A DNA stretch of 44,007 nt, from positions 1 to 44,007 of the forward strand of contig CAKZZH010000118.1 in NCBI GenBank assembly GCA_937885345.1, written 5' to 3'. Numbering within the stretch: position 1 is the first letter of the stretch; each line of letters begins with the position of its first letter. This DNA is from an uncultured Lachnospiraceae bacterium (GTDB lineage Bacteria > Bacillota > Clostridia > Lachnospirales > Lachnospiraceae). This document shows positions 26,228 through 34,335 of the stretch, one piece after another. The notes beneath the pieces are model-generated. The model was not told the DNA's origin, searched no databases, and worked only from the letters and a program-made list of their open reading frames with translations. A program made the position numbers and the translations under genes.

Positions 26228-26710
26228 TCAGACTCCTCCTGTTGTTAAAAAGATAAAATAGCTGATAAATATGGGGATTGCAAAGCGAATCCCTGTACGT
26301 TTCTTTGGCAATTTGACTTTGCCTTTTACGCTCCACGCATACTCATCTTTGCCTTTCCTGGTAGCAATCACTCGGTATGAGATTACTATTAAACCCTCGA
26401 GTGCGCCGATCACAAAGGCCATGAAGATAAAGCGGAACGCCGTTATCAGAGTCATGGAGAAACCGCAGCATACGGTCAGAAGTTTGCAGTCCCCTGCCCT
26501 CATTGCACCGATAAGGTACAGACAAATTAAAATACTTAAAATAAATAGTGATAATAGAATAGATCTCCCAACGCCTGCGATTCCTTCTTCAATAAGAGCA
26601 AGCGGGATCATTCCGAATAAAGCAGCTCCGATAAGAGCATTGGGAATCCTCGCACACAAAGCATCCGTAACGGCTGCTGTAGCAAGGACAAACCCCGTAA
26701 AAAGAACCAT
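26228..26710 (-). CDS. Prepilin peptidase, A24/TadV family
   Basis: A 160-residue polytopic protein with AVTDALCARIPN and MRAGDCKLL, which supply the two catalytic Asp of A24 peptidases (GXGD here as RAGD). It is the first gene of the Tad operon. The ribosome binding site GAGGT is 6 bases from the ATG and lies inside a hairpin at 26717-26732, so expression may be limited at translation. Confidence 0.87.
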   Translation of the reverse strand: MVLFTGFVLATAAVTDALCARIPNALIGAALFGMIPLALIEEGIAGVGRSILLSLFILSILICLYLIGAMRAGDCKLLTVCCGFSMTLITAFRFIFMAFVIGALEGLIVISYRVIATRKGKDEYAWSVKGKVKLPKKRTGIRFAIPIFISYFIFLTTGGV

Positions 26711-26716
26711 CTTAAC

Positions 26717-26732
26717 ACCTCACAAACGAGGT
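26717..26732 (-). promoter_or_regulatory. Hairpin covering the Shine-Dalgarno of the first Tad gene
   Basis: Minus-strand ACCTC-GTTTGT-GAGGT, a perfect 5-bp stem with a 6-nt loop. The right arm is the ribosome binding site of the gene starting at 26710. Confidence 0.5.
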
Positions 26733-26742
26733 AATGGCAACC

Positions 26743-26763
26743 ACACAATAGACGAGATTGTGT
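26743..26763. promoter_or_regulatory. Inverted repeat in the Tad operon leader (operator-like)
   Basis: ACACAAT-AGACGAG-ATTGTGT, a perfect 7-bp inverted repeat with a 7-base spacer. It lies about where transcription from the 26772 promoter should begin. Confidence 0.55.
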
Positions 26764-26771
26764 ATGAACGG

Positions 26772-26801
26772 ATGATAACGCAAGTGTGTATTAATAGTCA
26801 A
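26772..26801 (-). promoter_or_regulatory. Promoter of the Tad pilus operon
   Basis: Minus-strand TTGACT (26796-26801), 18-base spacer, TATCAT (26772-26777), each five of six to consensus. It drives 26710 down to 16323; I see no clear internal promoter or terminator in the tightly packed genes. Confidence 0.75.
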
Positions 26802-26833
26802 GACACTTTTTTAATTTTCAAAAAATGACAATC

Positions 26834-26876
26834 AAATTGTATTTTTATTTGGAAATATGCCCCAAAATTGTATTTT
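26834..26876. repeat. Two 12-bp direct repeats upstream of the Tad promoter
   Basis: AAATTGTATTTT at 26834-26845 and again at 26865-26876, 31 bp apart, about three helical turns. They sit 33-75 bp upstream of the -35, where an activator or nucleoid protein could bind. Confidence 0.5.
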
Positions 26877-26879
26877 ATC

Positions 26880-26913
26880 AAAAAAGTCTGACTCATAATT
26901 GAATCAGACTTTT
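26880..26913 (-). terminator. Terminator after the YbaK-like gene
   Basis: AAAAGTCTGA pairs with TCAGACTTTT around a 12-nt loop and is followed on the minus strand by further T. It ends the large sulfur/redox operon before the Tad promoter region. Confidence 0.85.
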
Positions 26914-26958
26914 ATCATTTTATATTCCTTTAAAGAAAGCTTGCCAAATTAATAAATG

Positions 26959-27441
26959 TCAATTAGCTTCTTCCTCCCATCCCTTACATACGTCGCACCA
27001 TCCAAGGGCACCTGATGCCTTTTCCAATTCGTCCGGTGTCAGTGATACGGATGTAAATTCATTTCCTCCTGCCGGATGAACTATATCAAATCTCTTCATC
27101 GAGACATCAAGCCATATGGGGATACCTTCTTTTACTCCAAAAGGGCAAACTCCTCCCGGCGCAAATCCGATCAGTTCCTCTACCAAATCCCTCGGAACCA
27201 TGCTCGGCTTATTATGAAATTTAGCCTTAAACTTAGAGCTGTTAACTCTTCCGTCTCCTGCCATAACAACTATGACCGGCTCACCATCGACAATAAAAGA
27301 GAGCGTCTTGGCTATCTCAGCTTCAGAACATCCAATCTGCAAAGCAGCATGCTCAACTGTATCGATTGTCTCCATATGCTCTGTTATCCTGTCTCCGAAC
27401 CCTCTATCTGAAAGCCATTTATAAACCGTTTCGTTAATCAA
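26959..27441 (-). CDS. YbaK/EbsC-family aminoacyl-tRNA deacylase
   Basis: About 160 residues. KTLSFIVDGEPVIVVMAGDG, NSSKFKAKF and FAPGGVCPFGVKEGIPIWLD match the YbaK/ProX editing domain, which hydrolyses mischarged tRNA such as Cys- or Ala-tRNA(Pro). The location behind cysteine biosynthesis genes fits a Cys-tRNA(Pro) role, but that is inference. No ATG fits; TTG at 27441 lies 9 bases after AGGAGG. A strong hairpin (27464-27493) sits between it and the AhpD-like gene. Confidence 0.87.
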   Translation of the reverse strand: MINETVYKWLSDRGFGDRITEHMETIDTVEHAALQIGCSEAEIAKTLSFIVDGEPVIVVMAGDGRVNSSKFKAKFHNKPSMVPRDLVEELIGFAPGGVCPFGVKEGIPIWLDVSMKRFDIVHPAGGNEFTSVSLTPDELEKASGALGWCDVCKGWEEEAN

Positions 27442-27463
27442 AGTCTTTTCCCTCCTAAATAAT

Positions 27464-27493
27464 TTTGCGGCAGTCACAAAGGACTGCCGCAAA
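27464..27493 (-). terminator. Strong intergenic hairpin (attenuator or processing site)
   Basis: TTTGCGGCAGTC pairs perfectly with GACTGCCGCAAA (12 bp, 6-nt loop). The following minus-strand sequence is ATTATTT rather than a pure T-run, so it may be a partial terminator or an mRNA-stabilising 3' hairpin for the upstream genes. Confidence 0.55.
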
Positions 27494-27518
27494 GAGGATA
27501 TCATGCCGATATGATCGC

Positions 27519-28073
27519 TTATTTGATAACGTCTCTCCAGGTTGCAGGCTTGAATTCATCCTTAAGAGGAAGGAGACGCCTGTCAACATCCACTCTGAGA
27601 ACGGAGTTGAAGTTGTTGGTAGCCTGCATCTGTGCTCCAAAGCCCACGATAACGATAAGCTCGGTATCGGTAAAATACTTTTTAAGTCCGTCGAAAAGCT
27701 CGTCGGAAACCTTGGTGGGATCCTTGACGATCTGCTGTCCGAGCTGCTGAAGAAGCTGCTCCTTCTCATCAAGTACGAGATTGTTGGGATCAAGTCCCAG
27801 CTCTTTAAGATCGCTTATGAAGAAAAGCGAGCACAGAAGGCATCCGTTTGTGGTCGATACAGAGTGCGCATAAATGGTGGCTGCTCTCTGACCCACAACG
27901 TTAACAAGGCTTCCCCATGAATCATACCATCCCATGAATGCGAGATAGGTTCCGTAATCCTGAAGCATTACAAGCTTCATGTTGGTGATCTTTCCCTTGG
28001 AATTCAGTTCGTCATATGCCTTCTTTGATTCTGCCGAAAGTTCCTCCGGCTGCTTTAATTCTACTCTTGCCAT
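27519..28073 (-). CDS. AhpD-like / carboxymuconolactone decarboxylase family protein
   Basis: A 184-residue helical protein. NGCLLCSLFF carries the C-x2-C of AhpD-type peroxidase-like proteins. A role in thiol-peroxide or disulfide chemistry is typical, but the substrate is unknown. GGAGATATTTAAG precedes the ATG. It lies between an alcohol dehydrogenase and the YbaK-like gene. Confidence 0.78.
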   Translation of the reverse strand: MARVELKQPEELSAESKKAYDELNSKGKITNMKLVMLQDYGTYLAFMGWYDSWGSLVNVVGQRAATIYAHSVSTTNGCLLCSLFFISDLKELGLDPNNLVLDEKEQLLQQLGQQIVKDPTKVSDELFDGLKKYFTDTELIVIVGFGAQMQATNNFNSVLRVDVDRRLLPLKDEFKPATWRDVIK

Positions 28074-28116
28074 CTTAAATATCTCCTTTCATCTTTTGAA
28101 TCTGTTATCAAATTAC

Positions 28117-29277
28117 TTATATAGCAAGTTTTAATATCTTTACGATGCTGTCTGCGTCAAGCGGTTCATAATGTCCCACTTTTCCGTTCCTTGTGGCACG
28201 CTTTGCCATGATCTCAAAATCCTTATCATCAATACCCAGCTCGGTAAGTGTTGTCTTAAGCCCCAGCTTTTTGAAGAACTGCTCAAGCTTCTCTGCAAGG
28301 ATCTGAGCTCTTTCCTCTTCGGTGTAATCATATGGATCTGCTCCGAATACCCTGCTTGCAAGCAGCGCAAGCCTCCAGGGCTTTACCTTCGCCATGTATT
28401 TGGTCCATGCAGTAAATACCACAGCCATTCCTTCCCCGTGAACGATATTGTACTGTGCTGAAAGCTCGTGCTCTATCCTGTGTGATCCCCAGTCGGCTCT
28501 TCTTCCGGCATCAAGAGATCCGCCATGTGATACGCTTGCAAGCCACTGTATCTCTGCTCTTGCATTTATGTCCGTAAGATCTAAAAGAAGCTTGTCCGCA
28601 GTTACAAGGAGTGCTCTTATGGCTCCTTCGATCAGATAATCCGTGGTGTCGGAATTCTTTTCATCCGAAAAATATCTCTCAAGAAGGTGAGCCAGTACAT
28701 CCGCAACACCTACAAATGTGGGATAAGCGGGAAGTCCTGCGGTAAATCTGGGATTCATTATCGCAAACTTTGGAATGATCCTGTCATCCTCGAATCCGAG
28801 CTTCCATTCTCCGCTGGAAAGAATTGCGGCGTTGGATGTTTCGGATCCGCTTGATGCCGTTGTAGCGATAACTCCTATAGGGAGTACCTCCTTAGGAACT
28901 ATGCCCTTTTCGAAGAAATCCCATACATCCCCGTCATAGGGAATCCCTATGGCAACAGCCTTTGCGGTATCGATGGAGCTGCCACCGCCTACTGCCAGGA
29001 CAAAATCGACATCATCCTTCTTGCCCTGTGCCACCAGCTCCCTTACCAGCTCTATGGTCGGATTCGGTACCACATTTCCGTTTTCGCTGAACTTTATCCC
29101 AAGTTCTTTAACAGCCTCTTCTATCACAGAATAGATTCCGAGTGTCTTGATGAAATCACCGCTGTATACGAGAAGAAGTGATCTTACATTATGCTTTTCA
29201 AGAAGATCCTTAAGACTTTTCTCACTCTCTTCACCAAATACGATCTTTGCGGGATTGTAATACTCAAATCCGATCAT
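28117..29277 (-). CDS. Iron-containing alcohol dehydrogenase (butanol dehydrogenase-like)
   Basis: A 386-residue group III dehydrogenase. The nucleotide-binding segment AVGGGSSIDTAKAVA is near residue 95. The metal ligands are expected from GVADVLAHLLERYF and HRIEHELSAQYNIVHGEG. It is likely NAD(P)H-dependent reduction of an aldehyde or ketone; the substrate is not evident. AGGAGG lies 6 bases before the ATG. It is next to metQ in the same operon direction. Confidence 0.9.
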   Translation of the reverse strand: MIGFEYYNPAKIVFGEESEKSLKDLLEKHNVRSLLLVYSGDFIKTLGIYSVIEEAVKELGIKFSENGNVVPNPTIELVRELVAQGKKDDVDFVLAVGGGSSIDTAKAVAIGIPYDGDVWDFFEKGIVPKEVLPIGVIATTASSGSETSNAAILSSGEWKLGFEDDRIIPKFAIMNPRFTAGLPAYPTFVGVADVLAHLLERYFSDEKNSDTTDYLIEGAIRALLVTADKLLLDLTDINARAEIQWLASVSHGGSLDAGRRADWGSHRIEHELSAQYNIVHGEGMAVVFTAWTKYMAKVKPWRLALLASRVFGADPYDYTEEERAQILAEKLEQFFKKLGLKTTLTELGIDDKDFEIMAKRATRNGKVGHYEPLDADSIVKILKLAI

Positions 29278-29290
29278 GTTATGCCTCCTT

Positions 29291-30163
29291 TTAGTTGAGC
29301 GGAACTACTGCTCCGTCATAAGTATCGTTAATGAACTTACTGATCTCTTCGCCCTGAAGAACCTCTACAAGTGCAAGAAGCGCTTCATTCTGTGCCTTGT
29401 CAGGTGTTGTAGCGATGATATTTCCGTAGGTAACTGCTGCAAGTCCGTCGTTAGCCTCTACTGCAAGAGCCTGGCTTACGTGAAGTCCGCCCTCGATAGC
29501 ATAGTTTCCGTTTATGACAGCAACATCAACATCAGGAAGTGCCGCCACAAGCTGTTCGGGAGCAAGCTCTTTAAATACGATGTTCTTGGGATTCTCAACG
29601 ATATCGCCGATAGTTGCTGTAATGCCCGCATCCTCCTTAAGAGTAAGAAGTCCTTCCTGGGCAAGGAGAAGAAGTGCCCTTGCCTCGTTGGTAACATTGT
29701 TTGGAACTGCTACAGTTGCACCGTCGGGAAGTTCAGCAAGGTCTGTGGTCTTTCCCGCATAGATTCCGAAGGGCTCATAGTGGATAGCGCCTATTGATAC
29801 GAGGTTCGAACCGTTCTCTTTATTGAACTGTTCAAGATAAGGAACATGCTGGAAATAGTTGGCATCAAGGCTTCCCTCGATAACACCGGTGTTGGGAGTC
29901 ACAGAATCCTCAATCTTAACGATCTCAAGAGTAATTCCTTTTTCTGCAAGAAGGGGAACTGCCTGCTCAAGTATCTCTGAATGAGGGGTTATATTTGCGC
30001 CAACCTTGATCACGGTATTTCCGTCCGCAGATACGCTGCTTGAGGATGCCTGTGAAGATGCCTGTGAGGATGCCTGTGAGGATGATCCGCATCCCGCAAG
30101 CGAAAGTGTAAGTGTTAATGTTGCAGCGGCTGCAACAAGCTTTGTGATAATTGATCTTTTCAT
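29291..30163 (-). CDS. metQ: MetQ-type methionine ABC transporter lipoprotein
   Basis: About 290 residues. The signal peptide ends LSLAGC, a lipobox giving a lipidated Cys. A short Ser/Gln/Ala tether with SSQA repeats (12-bp DNA tandem repeats near 30045-30090) leads into the NLPA/MetQ domain, with GIYAGKTTDLAELPDGATVA. It binds methionine or its analogues outside the membrane for MetNI. AAGGAG precedes the ATG at 30163; the longer frame to 30220 lacks support. It follows metI. Confidence 0.93.
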   Translation of the reverse strand: MKRSIITKLVAAAATLTLTLSLAGCGSSSQASSQASSQASSSSVSADGNTVIKVGANITPHSEILEQAVPLLAEKGITLEIVKIEDSVTPNTGVIEGSLDANYFQHVPYLEQFNKENGSNLVSIGAIHYEPFGIYAGKTTDLAELPDGATVAVPNNVTNEARALLLLAQEGLLTLKEDAGITATIGDIVENPKNIVFKELAPEQLVAALPDVDVAVINGNYAIEGGLHVSQALAVEANDGLAAVTYGNIIATTPDKAQNEALLALVEVLQGEEISKFINDTYDGAVVPLN

Positions 30164-30273
30164 ACTATTCTCCTTTTTTACTGTCATATCAATTTTTTTA
30201 TATAGATAAATCCCATTCACATTCCGGATATGTATCAGGGACAGATCTCAAAACATAACTGATGAAGTATTCA

Positions 30274-30924
30274 TCATTTTCTTACTTTTGCGGCTATCCT
30301 GTTTCCGACGCCCTGTATCACCATAACCATGATCACCAGGATCGCTACGGTGGTCCACAGTACATCCTTCTGGTATCTGTAATAACCGTACTGAAGTGCT
30401 ATCGCTCCGAGTCCTCCGCCTCCTATTACACCTGCCATGGCCGAGTATCCGAGGATAGTTGCTATATTGATGGCTCCGCCGAGAAGAAGTGAAGGTGTTG
30501 CCTCGGGAATAACAAAGTGAAGTATCACATACAGCGGAGAAGCACCCATTGAAACCGCAGCTTCTATGATCCCGGGCTGAACCTCACTGAGTGAAGATTC
30601 CACCAGTCTTGCAACTATCGGTATGGCACCGACGGTAAGAGGCACTATTGATGCCGTTGTTCCTATTGAAGAGCCTGTTACGAATCTCGTAAACGGTATC
30701 AGGAGCACCAGAAGTATAAGGAAAGGAAGGGACCTTCCGATATTCACTATCAGCCCGATCACGAAATTGAGCGGTCTGTTCTCCATTATCCTTCCCTTTG
30801 ATGTGGCATACAGTAATACTCCGAGGGGCAAACCGAAAAGATATGCAAAGAAAGATGAAAATAATGTCATTTCCAATGTTTCAAAGATACCTGTACGTAT
30901 GGTTTCAACTATATAATCTGTCAT
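30274..30924 (-). CDS. metI: Methionine ABC transporter permease
   Basis: A 216-residue inner membrane protein with about five helices. The permease coupling segment EAAVSMGASPLYVILHFVIP fits the EAA loop of MetI. It overlaps the metN stop by 4 bases and is followed by metQ. Confidence 0.93.
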   Translation of the reverse strand: MTDYIVETIRTGIFETLEMTLFSSFFAYLFGLPLGVLLYATSKGRIMENRPLNFVIGLIVNIGRSLPFLILLVLLIPFTRFVTGSSIGTTASIVPLTVGAIPIVARLVESSLSEVQPGIIEAAVSMGASPLYVILHFVIPEATPSLLLGGAINIATILGYSAMAGVIGGGGLGAIALQYGYYRYQKDVLWTTVAILVIMVMVIQGVGNRIAAKVRK

Positions 30925-31922
30925 CTCTCTACCTCCGAAATACTGAGTCCGTTTCCGGCAAAGAAGTCGATGATCACATCCTGATCTTCTTTGGATCCCG
31001 GGAGTTCTAAGACCATCTGCCCGTAACCTATTCCTCCAACACTCTTTGTATTTGCGCTGAGGATATTGACTTTTTGGCCTGTCTTTTCAACAAGCTCCGC
31101 TATGAACGGCCTGCTTGCGGCAAGCCCGTCAAAAGCAATTCTGATCAGCCTGCTGTCAGGCCGTGACGGATCATAAGGATTACTCGGGAAAACCAGTTTT
31201 TTGGCTGCCGCAGATTTGGGCGATCTGAAGATTTCTTTTACATCTCCCATCTCGGCAAGATTACCGTCATCTATGATTGCTACCTTGTCACATATCTTCT
31301 CTATGACTGACATCTCATGAGTGATGATCACTATGGTAAGCTTTCTGGTCCTGTTGATCTCTCTGAGCAGATCCAGTATCTCTCCGGTCATTTTAGGATC
31401 CAGCGCCGATGTAGCCTCATCACACAACAAAACTTTGGGGTCCGATGCCAGGGCTCTTGCTATTGCAACTCTTTGTCTCTGTCCTCCCGAAAGCCTTGAA
31501 GGAAACTGTTTTTTCTTATCCGCAAGTCCTACTACCTCCAGCATCTCAAGAGCTTTGTTTTTTGCTTCTTTTCCTCTGATCCCTGCGATCTTCAGAGGCT
31601 GCATGACATTACTGAGCACCGTGCGCTGACCCAGAAGATTGAAGCTTTGGAAGATCATTGCGATCTGTCTCCTTATCTTTCTGAGCTCCGATGGTGACAG
31701 ATCGGAAAGATCCTGATCGTAAAATCTGACGCTTCCGGACGATACATCCTCGAGACGGTTGAGGGTTCTTACAAGCGTTGACTTTCCCGCACCGCTCATT
31801 CCGATGATCCCGAATATGGAACCTTCTTCTATATCAAGGTTTATTCCCTTGAGAGCGGTAAACTCTTTTCCGTCATTCTTATATACTTTTGTCACATTCT
31901 CCAAAGAGAAAACATTTGCCAT
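30921..31922 (-). CDS. metN: Methionine ABC transporter ATPase
   Basis: A 333-residue ABC ATPase with Walker A GMSGAGKST, signature LSGGQRQRVAIARA, Walker B VLLCDEATSALDP and switch His in VIITHEM. The C-terminal about 75 residues form the NIL domain, which in MetN binds methionine and inhibits uptake. It follows the cysteine/cystathionine synthase gene by 12 bases. Confidence 0.95.
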   Translation of the reverse strand: MANVFSLENVTKVYKNDGKEFTALKGINLDIEEGSIFGIIGMSGAGKSTLVRTLNRLEDVSSGSVRFYDQDLSDLSPSELRKIRRQIAMIFQSFNLLGQRTVLSNVMQPLKIAGIRGKEAKNKALEMLEVVGLADKKKQFPSRLSGGQRQRVAIARALASDPKVLLCDEATSALDPKMTGEILDLLREINRTRKLTIVIITHEMSVIEKICDKVAIIDDGNLAEMGDVKEIFRSPKSAAAKKLVFPSNPYDPSRPDSRLIRIAFDGLAASRPFIAELVEKTGQKVNILSANTKSVGGIGYGQMVLELPGSKEDQDVIIDFFAGNGLSISEVER

Positions 31923-31934
31923 ATCAGTACCTTC

Positions 31935-32846
31935 TTATTCAAACAGTCCCTTGCTCAGATATCTGTCTCCCCTGTCAGGAAAGATGACCACGATATTGCC
32001 TTTATCTATCTCTTTTGCAAGTTTCAGTCCCGCCGTAAGAGCTGCGCCCGATGACGATCCTGCAAGTATACCTTCCTTTGCCGCCAGAGTCCTGCACGCC
32101 GTGAAGGCTTCCTCATCAGTAACTTTGAACACCTTGTCTATCAGGGATACATCCATGGTATCTGCTATAAAATCATTGCCGATACCTTCGATGTTATAGT
32201 CTCCGTGCTCTCCTCCCCCTATGATGGAGCCGTAAGGATCCGCGAGAACACCCTGGATGCTTTTATCCTTCTCCTTCAGGAACTTAACAACTCCGCTGAA
32301 GGTTCCTCCGCTTCCGGCGCCTGCTACAAGGTAATCCACATTACCATCCAGCTGCTTATATATCTCCGGACCTGTCGTCTGATAATGAGAGAAGGGATTC
32401 ATCGGATTATGGAACTGTCCGAGTGATATTGAATCCGGTATCTCCTTAAGCAGTTCATCAGCCTTTGCCTCCGCTCCCTTCATACCGCCTTCCCTGCTTG
32501 TATGTACAAGCTCAGCTCCGAGTGCTTTCATGATCTTCTGCTTTTCGATCGAGAATTTCTCGGGCACAACAAAGATCACCCTGTATCCTCTGTTAAGTGC
32601 AGCGAGCGCTATACCGATTCCTGTGTTGCCTGCGGTTGCTTCTATTATGGTGGATCCCTGCTTAAGGAGTCCCCTATCCTCTGCATCCTTTACCATATAC
32701 ATCCCTACACGGTCTTTTACGCTGCCTGCGGGATTCATAAGCTCAAGTTTTGCGTATAAGTTGACCCCTTCCTTTACTCCAAGGTGATCAAGCTTAAGCA
32801 TTGGAGTGGAACCTATCATCTCCTGGACACTCATATATACATCCAT
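31935..32846 (-). CDS. Cysteine synthase / cystathionine beta-synthase family PLP enzyme
   Basis: A 303-residue fold-type II PLP enzyme. NPAGSVKDRVGMYM holds the PLP lysine, with EATAGNTGIGIAL and the phosphate loop GSGGTFSGV. It could make cysteine from O-acetylserine (CysK) or act as an MccA-type cystathionine beta-synthase. Pairing with a cystathionine lyase-like gene two bases upstream favours reverse transsulfuration, but sequence alone does not decide. GGGGG lies 8 bases before the ATG. Confidence 0.9.
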   Translation of the reverse strand: MDVYMSVQEMIGSTPMLKLDHLGVKEGVNLYAKLELMNPAGSVKDRVGMYMVKDAEDRGLLKQGSTIIEATAGNTGIGIALAALNRGYRVIFVVPEKFSIEKQKIMKALGAELVHTSREGGMKGAEAKADELLKEIPDSISLGQFHNPMNPFSHYQTTGPEIYKQLDGNVDYLVAGAGSGGTFSGVVKFLKEKDKSIQGVLADPYGSIIGGGEHGDYNIEGIGNDFIADTMDVSLIDKVFKVTDEEAFTACRTLAAKEGILAGSSSGAALTAGLKLAKEIDKGNIVVIFPDRGDRYLSKGLFE

Positions 32847-32847
32847 A

Positions 32848-34008
32848 TCAGATTGCCCCCTTCTCCGAAGCTTCGATAGCCTGCTTCAGATCAGCGATAA
32901 GATCATCTGCATCCTCTATTCCGACTGACAATCTTATAAGTTCATCCACGATCCCGACCTGATTTCTGATATCTGCAGGTATTGCCGCATGTGTCATTGA
33001 AGCGGGATGGCACACCAGTGATTCGACACCTCCCAGGCTTTCTGCAAGAGTAATAAGCTTCAGGCTTTTGAAAAATTTCTTATAATCGTATTTTTCATCA
33101 AGCACAAAGGAGATCATCGCGCCTGCGCCGTCCGCCTGTTTCTTCTGAATCTCGTAGCCGGGATTGGATTTAAGCCCGGGATAGTAAACCTTGCTCACAT
33201 ATCCGCTGCTCTCGAGCCATTGTGCAATCTTTCCGGCATTTGCCACATGTCTGTCCATTCTGACTCCGAGAGTCTTGATTCCCCTTATAACAAGGAAACT
33301 GTCCCAGGGAGCAAGCACGCCTCCTATTGCGTTCTGCAGATAATAGAGCCTGTCTGCCAGTGCCTTATCCTTAACAACTGCAAGCCCTGATACGGTGTCA
33401 CTGTGTCCTCCGAGATATTTGGTGCCGCTATGTACAACGATATCAGCCCCGAGTGCAAGAGGTCTCTGGAGATATGGTGTAAGGAAGGTGTTGTCTACGA
33501 TCAAAAGCTTGCCGTATTTATGTGAGACCTCTGCTACCTTTGCAATATCCGTTATTGTAAGAAGCGGATTTGCAGGGCTTTCAACATAGACTGCCTTAAC
33601 GGTATCGTCTATTGCTGCCTCGATCTGTGATACATCGGATGTATCGACTATCCGGTATGTGATCCCGAAATTCCTAAACACATTGTCCAGGATCCTGAAC
33701 GTCCCTCCGTATATATTGTCAGAGACTATAAGACTGTCCCCAGACTTAAAAAGCGAAAGAACCGTATTTATTGCAGCAAGTCCGGATGCAAATGCAAATC
33801 CGTAATTTCCTTGTTCAAGATCTGCTATCAGCTTTTCAAGTGCATCCCTTGTAGGATTGCCTGTTCTGGAATACTCCCATCCTCTGTTCTCTCCAAGACC
33901 ATCCTGCTTATATGTGGATGTCTGATATACCGGAACGGCTACGGCACCTGTTACATCGTCTCCGTCAACTCCTCCGTGTATTAATAAAGAATTAATATTC
34001 AAGCTCAT
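32848..34008 (-). CDS. Cystathionine gamma-lyase/synthase-type PLP enzyme
   Basis: About 386 residues, Cys/Met metabolism family. VPVYQTSTYKQDG, EYSRTGNPTRDALE and the PLP lysine in VVHSGTKYLGGHSD are clear. MccB-like lyase (cystathionine to cysteine) is the likeliest reading with the neighbouring synthase; gamma-synthase is the alternative. AGGAG lies 7 bases before the ATG at 34008. The gene sits behind a 300-base leader with a Cys-containing short ORF and hairpins (34049-34304), so its transcription is probably attenuated. Confidence 0.9.
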   Translation of the reverse strand: MSLNINSLLIHGGVDGDDVTGAVAVPVYQTSTYKQDGLGENRGWEYSRTGNPTRDALEKLIADLEQGNYGFAFASGLAAINTVLSLFKSGDSLIVSDNIYGGTFRILDNVFRNFGITYRIVDTSDVSQIEAAIDDTVKAVYVESPANPLLTITDIAKVAEVSHKYGKLLIVDNTFLTPYLQRPLALGADIVVHSGTKYLGGHSDTVSGLAVVKDKALADRLYYLQNAIGGVLAPWDSFLVIRGIKTLGVRMDRHVANAGKIAQWLESSGYVSKVYYPGLKSNPGYEIQKKQADGAGAMISFVLDEKYDYKKFFKSLKLITLAESLGGVESLVCHPASMTHAAIPADIRNQVGIVDELIRLSVGIEDADDLIADLKQAIEASEKGAI

Positions 34009-34048
34009 TTTTCTTCTCCTCACATCATCAATCAACTGCTTGTCCGAA

Positions 34049-34144
34049 TCCGTTTATATCCCGGAACCTTGGCTGTTTATCCGGGTTAACGGATCATTTT
34101 TCCTGTTTTGGCTAAAATAATACGGGGCTTATTTCTAAGCACCC
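34049..34144 (-). promoter_or_regulatory. Candidate attenuator region before the cystathionine lyase operon
   Basis: Hairpin A is GGGTGCTTA-GAAA-TAAGCCCC (34124-34144), with one mismatch, followed by GTATTATTTT, terminator-like. Hairpin B uses CCGTT/AACGG and CCCGG/CCGGG (about 34050-34095). TCCGGGT at the left edge of A can instead pair with ACCCGGA in B, giving mutually exclusive folds as expected of an attenuator. Confidence 0.5.
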
Positions 34145-34169
34145 GGACTGAAAGTTTTCCGATATAAGG

Positions 34170-34304
34170 TTAACATCGTATAAGATCAGGACGCGCGACA
34201 CCAAAGTCAGACGCCTGTGCTTTACTTCCGGTCCGGCTGATTAAAGTTCGATAACATCTGTATGTACACATGTATCCGTGTCTTTTTATCTTTGCAGTTT
34301 TCAT
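34170..34304 (-). CDS. Leader peptide ORF (44 codons) with Met-Cys and Cys codons
   Basis: Starts ATGAAAACTGCA at 34304, 7 bases after GGAGGTGC, and ends TAA at 34170. The peptide begins MKTAKIKRHGYMCTYRCYRT and ends in Cys: a basic N-terminus, then a Y-M-C-T-Y-R-C-Y core. It follows the promoter at 34336-34364 and precedes the attenuator hairpins and the cystathionine lyase gene. It parallels the leader ORF before metY in ribosome binding site, start and Met-Cys core. Ribosome stalling at Cys (or Met) codons sensing amino-acid supply is the likely role; this is inference. Confidence 0.6.
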   Translation of the reverse strand: MKTAKIKRHGYMCTYRCYRTLISRTGSKAQASDFGVARPDLIRC

Positions 34305-34335
34305 TGTTCGCACCTCCTTTTCTTAAGATGTCTAT

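Noticed and set aside
30045..30090. 12-bp tandem repeats in metQ as a regulatory or CRISPR-like array
   Set aside because: They encode the flexible Ser/Gln/Ala tether after the lipobox, a usual lipoprotein feature; no spacers. No CRISPR array was seen anywhere in the window.
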